A stretch of DNA of 64,000 nt from contig NZ_VLNV01000001.1 of NCBI RefSeq assembly GCF_009765215.1, positions 558,001-622,000 of the forward strand, in the 5' to 3' direction. The DNA is from Lysobacter prati (lineage in GTDB: Bacteria; Pseudomonadota; Gammaproteobacteria; Xanthomonadales; Xanthomonadaceae). A program made the translations under genes and the position numbers. The notes under the pieces were generated by a model that did not search any database, had not been told where the DNA came from, and worked only from the letters and a program-made list of their open reading frames with translations. Positions 61,609 through 64,000 of the stretch are shown one piece after another (position 1 is the first letter of the stretch; the number at the start of each line of letters is the position of its first letter).

Positions 61609-62487
61609 ATGCTCCCATTGCGCCTGGTACTGATTTCCCTGCTGATCGCGGCCAACACCGTGCTGCATGTGCTTCCGCTGCTGCTGGTGGCGTTGGTGAA
61701 GGCGTTGCTGCCGTTCGACCGTTTGCGGCGGGCGAGCAACCCCGTGCTCACCGGGCTGGCGGAAAGCTGGATCGGGGTGAACAACTGGATGATCGACCGC
61801 TTCACCGGCACGCGCGTTGAGGTGAAGGAGGACGCGGAGCTGCGGCTCGATGGCCACTACCTGGTGCTGGCCAATCACCAGAGCTGGGTGGATATCCTGG
61901 TGTTGCAGAAGGTGTTCAACCGACGCATTCCGTTTATGCGCTTCTTCCTGAAGCGGCAGCTGTTCTGGGTGCCGCTGCTGGGGCTGGCGTGGTGGGCACT
62001 GGATTTCCCGTTCATGGGCCGCTACACGCCCAAGCAGGTCGCGCGTCGCCCGGAGCTGGCCGGGCGCGACACCGAGGCCACCCGCCGCGCCTGCGAGAAA
62101 TTTCGCGCGATCCCGGTGGCCATCATGAACTTCGTCGAAGGCTCGCGATTCACGCCTGGCAAGCATGGCACGCAGAGCTCGCCGTACCGCCACCTGCTCA
62201 AGCCCAAATCGGGCGGCGTGGCATTCGTGCTGGACGCGATGGGCGAGGGCCTGCACGCGATCCTGGACGTGACCATCGCGTATCCCGCCGGGCGACCGTC
62301 GATGATGGACTTGCTGGCCGACCGCATCCCCGAGGTCCGCGTGCACGTGCGCCAGCGGTCGATCCCCGATGAGTTGCTGCGTGGCGACTACCAGAACGAC
62401 CGCGCGTTCCGTGCCCGCTTCCAGCAGTGGATGAACGGGTTGTGGCAGGAGAAGGATGCTGACCTGAGCCGACTGCTGGGGGACTGA
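61609..62487 (+). CDS. 1-acylglycerol-3-phosphate acyltransferase-like protein (YihG type)
   Basis: 292 residues from the ATG at 61609. N-terminal membrane helix (LRLVLISLLIAANTVLHVLP), the acyltransferase motif NHQSWVD (H90, D95), the RFFLKRQLFWVPLLG block and the EGSR motif (177-180). The C-terminal half resembles E. coli YihG and eukaryotic LCLAT1. It would acylate a lysophospholipid at the inner membrane. A cyclic set of phospholipid genes is not adjacent. Convergent with the NlpC/P60-like gene (36 bases). Confidence 0.93.
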   Translation: MLPLRLVLISLLIAANTVLHVLPLLLVALVKALLPFDRLRRASNPVLTGLAESWIGVNNWMIDRFTGTRVEVKEDAELRLDGHYLVLANHQSWVDILVLQKVFNRRIPFMRFFLKRQLFWVPLLGLAWWALDFPFMGRYTPKQVARRPELAGRDTEATRRACEKFRAIPVAIMNFVEGSRFTPGKHGTQSSPYRHLLKPKSGGVAFVLDAMGEGLHAILDVTIAYPAGRPSMMDLLADRIPEVRVHVRQRSIPDELLRGDYQNDRAFRARFQQWMNGLWQEKDADLSRLLGD

Positions 62488-62523
62488 AGGACTGCGGACC
62501 GGGTTTCCCACTCGAACCTGCTG

Positions 62524-63453
62524 CTATACCCTGCGCGCCGCCATGAAGGCGCGTGCGTACAGGCCATCGCCGTCCAGGATCGATCGCCCGCCGACGTCGC
62601 CCATGGTGGGGCCGTCGGCCCGCTTGCGGCTCGACACGAAGCGGTGATGCCCCTGCGTATCGCGGCCGACGTAGATCCCGACGTGGTCGATCTGCGGTCC
62701 GTCGTCGGGATCGACATCGAAGAACACCACATCGCCGATCGCCAGTCGGGACAGGCCCGCTGCCGCGCGCTCCGACGGCGGTACGACGAGCACGCCCGGC
62801 GCGTGGCTCGCCATTTCATGCGCGCGGCGCGGAATGGCCGTCCGTTGTTTTCGCGGCGCGCGACAGAGCGCGATAGCGCCGGCGTCCGGGCCGGACAGGT
62901 TGCGGCGGTAGCCGAAGACCATGCGCACGTAGCCCGAACAATCCAGACAGCGGAACTGGCGCGTCTCCGGTCGATCCGTCGCTTCGTCGGCATAGGACCA
63001 GGCAATGCCGAGGTAGTCGTTGAAATCGGAACCTTCCTCGCGTGCGCCGTCGATGACGGGGCCGTAGCTGGCATCGCCGGCGATCTGCAACGCGGGGTCT
63101 TCCTCGTCCCAGAGGGGCGCGCTGCCGGCGATGTACTGCATCGCGATCGCCAGCAGATCGGGCTCCCGGCGTTCATTCGCGGCAAGCGCGCCCGCCAACC
63201 AAACCGGGTCGAAGGCGTCCTCGCGGAACGGTTGTGGATACGTGCGCACCCATGCGGCGCCCACGACGCGATGCGCGCCTTCGCGTAATGTCCTCAGCGG
63301 TCCTGGCAACAGCACCGCGTGCGCACCCACGGTGAACGTCGCCAGCCATCGCCCGGTAGCCGCATCGAACATCGACACGCACGCCGGCCCGCCACCGCGC
63401 GCGCCCGTCCTGATCGTGGAAAAACGCGCTGGCATCGTTCGATCGCTCACCAC
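62524..63453 (-). CDS. NlpC/P60-like cysteine peptidase
   Basis: 309 residues from a GTG at 63453, preceded by GGTGAG; an ATG at 63435 is an alternative. The C-terminal half has the NlpC/P60 signature: catalytic C172 (CLDCSGYVRMVFGY), a GDVVFFDVDPDDG strand and the catalytic H257 (IDHVGIYVG). The N-terminal half (about 20-150) is an accessory domain I cannot name. No signal peptide is evident, so it may act on internal or phage/effector-type substrates, or reach the wall by another route. Stop of the upstream gene is eight bases before its start. Confidence 0.85.
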   Translation of the reverse strand: MVSDRTMPARFSTIRTGARGGGPACVSMFDAATGRWLATFTVGAHAVLLPGPLRTLREGAHRVVGAAWVRTYPQPFREDAFDPVWLAGALAANERREPDLLAIAMQYIAGSAPLWDEEDPALQIAGDASYGPVIDGAREEGSDFNDYLGIAWSYADEATDRPETRQFRCLDCSGYVRMVFGYRRNLSGPDAGAIALCRAPRKQRTAIPRRAHEMASHAPGVLVVPPSERAAAGLSRLAIGDVVFFDVDPDDGPQIDHVGIYVGRDTQGHHRFVSSRKRADGPTMGDVGGRSILDGDGLYARAFMAARRV

Positions 63454-63460
63454 GACTGGC

Positions 63461-64000
63461 TCACCACGACTGGATCCCGCCATCCATCGGTTCAAACGGA
63501 ATGGCGAATGCGGGCGAAGCCGCGTCGAAAGTGGCGCGGAACAGGCTCTTGGCGGTCGCATTGAGCGGGCCGTCGCCGAAGTCCGCAATCACGCCGGCAT
63601 CGCGCACCCACAGGCCGACCTGACGGCTGACCTGTCCAGCATCCACACTGCCCAATTGCTTGAGGTAGCGCTTCTTCGCATCGACCAGGCCATTGTCGGC
63701 CAGCTCCAGGGCGTACTTGAAGAACGCGCGCAATGCCGGTTGCGCGGGAATCGGGCGGGCATCCCACTTGTTGTCGATCTCCTTGCGCACGCGCCATGCC
63801 ACGTGGTTGCACACCAGCTCGCCCATGAAATGATCGCGATTGCGCATGCCTTCCAGGCTCTCTGCCTGTGTCACATCGACAAAGGAACCGGCAGTGGGAC
63901 TGCCCCCTGTCGGAATGCGCGTGCGATTGCGGATGTGCGCGGACTCGTGCGCGATCTTCAGCGCGGCTTCCCCGCGTCCGGGACCGGGTTGCGTGCCGTT
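63461..64000 (-). CDS. Putative HExxH metallopeptidase (cut by window end)
   Basis: The frame is open to the end of the window, so the N-terminus is missing; 179 residues are visible. Near the edge it reads ALKIAHESAHIRNRTRIP, an HExxH zinc motif, followed by RDHFMGELVCNHVAWRVRKE, where a further His/Glu could be the third ligand. The rest is helical (ALRAFFKYALELADNGLVDA). No known family assigned. Eight bases separate its stop from the NlpC/P60-like start, so the two are probably co-transcribed. Confidence 0.65.
   Translation of the reverse strand, partial: NGTQPGPGRGEAALKIAHESAHIRNRTRIPTGGSPTAGSFVDVTQAESLEGMRNRDHFMGELVCNHVAWRVRKEIDNKWDARPIPAQPALRAFFKYALELADNGLVDAKKRYLKQLGSVDAGQVSRQVGLWVRDAGVIADFGDGPLNATAKSLFRATFDAASPAFAIPFEPMDGGIQSW

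Noticed and set aside
1-64000. CRISPR arrays, tRNA or rRNA genes, intact insertion sequences and prophage genes
   Set aside because: Looked for spaced identical repeats, cloverleaf motifs, transposase and phage structural motifs by eye; none was convincing. A covariance-model scan would be the decisive test for RNAs.

Overview
The window is GC-rich, densely coded DNA from a gammaproteobacterium, most likely of the Lysobacter/Luteimonas/Xanthomonas group (Lysobacteraceae/Xanthomonadaceae). This rests on codon use, on the many Reg_prop sensor kinases, GGDEF proteins and secreted hydrolases, on a PE-LIG-POL type LigD with its own Ku, and on a trimeric autotransporter carrying an extended signal peptide. 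I see no rRNA, tRNA, CRISPR array, intact insertion sequence or prophage. The taxon is an inference from content; no marker gene is present.

Layout. 0-4.5 kb: a signalling block with the C-terminal half of a histidine kinase, a GGDEF-EAL-REC protein whose enzyme motifs are degenerate, and an intact CHASE3-GAF diguanylate cyclase. 4.5-9.4 kb: an alpha/beta hydrolase, a small membrane protein, and an operon for a laccase-like multicopper oxidase, a beta-barrel protein and a SCO copper chaperone. Both the small membrane protein and the oxidase operon have an FNR/ANR-like box in front. 9.4-20 kb: MarC, a histidine phosphatase, NAD(P)H-hydrate dehydratase and a non-homologous end-joining set (Ku, a Nei-like glycosylase, LigD), then CorA, a DUF4142 lipoprotein, a stress-type flavin-fold protein, a truncated response regulator and a DUF72 protein. 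20-31 kb: exported di-haem cytochrome, two paralogous secreted six-bladed-propeller proteins, an ArsR/membrane-protein pair with a perfect palindromic operator, several exported alpha/beta hydrolases, a broken isochorismatase gene and a NarL-type regulator. A 0.6-kb non-coding, apparently decayed stretch lies at 25.4-26.0 kb.

31-43 kb: HD-domain protein, DoxX, a 996-residue Reg_prop sensor kinase (probable partner of the NarL regulator), a divergent arabinan-degradation pair (GH43/GH51), a frameshifted M20 peptidase, and an OmpR-type two-component pair. 43-49 kb: a 1330-residue YadA-like trimeric autotransporter with a recent internal duplication, followed by a secreted subtilisin-like protease. 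Three 11-bp-spaced GTGAG repeats lie between the adhesin and the divergent kinase and look like an OmpR-family operator. 49-60.8 kb: threonine-synthase-like enzyme, LysR/SDR/SnoaL-like group, another exported hydrolase, a second Reg_prop kinase, then WrbA, exported isochorismatase-like hydrolase and YtcJ-like amidohydrolase in one direction. 61-64 kb: two gene remnants side by side, an acyltransferase, an NlpC/P60-like peptidase and a cut-off gene with an HExxH motif.

Themes. Environmental sensing (c-di-GMP, two-component and Reg_prop kinases) is set beside surface and secreted functions (adhesin, subtilase, glycosidases, exported hydrolases). Several genes are being lost (truncated regulator, M20 frameshift, isochorismatase fragment, remnants at 61 kb). 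A dispersed palindromic repeat family with about six recognisable copies sits only between genes, often near decayed ones.
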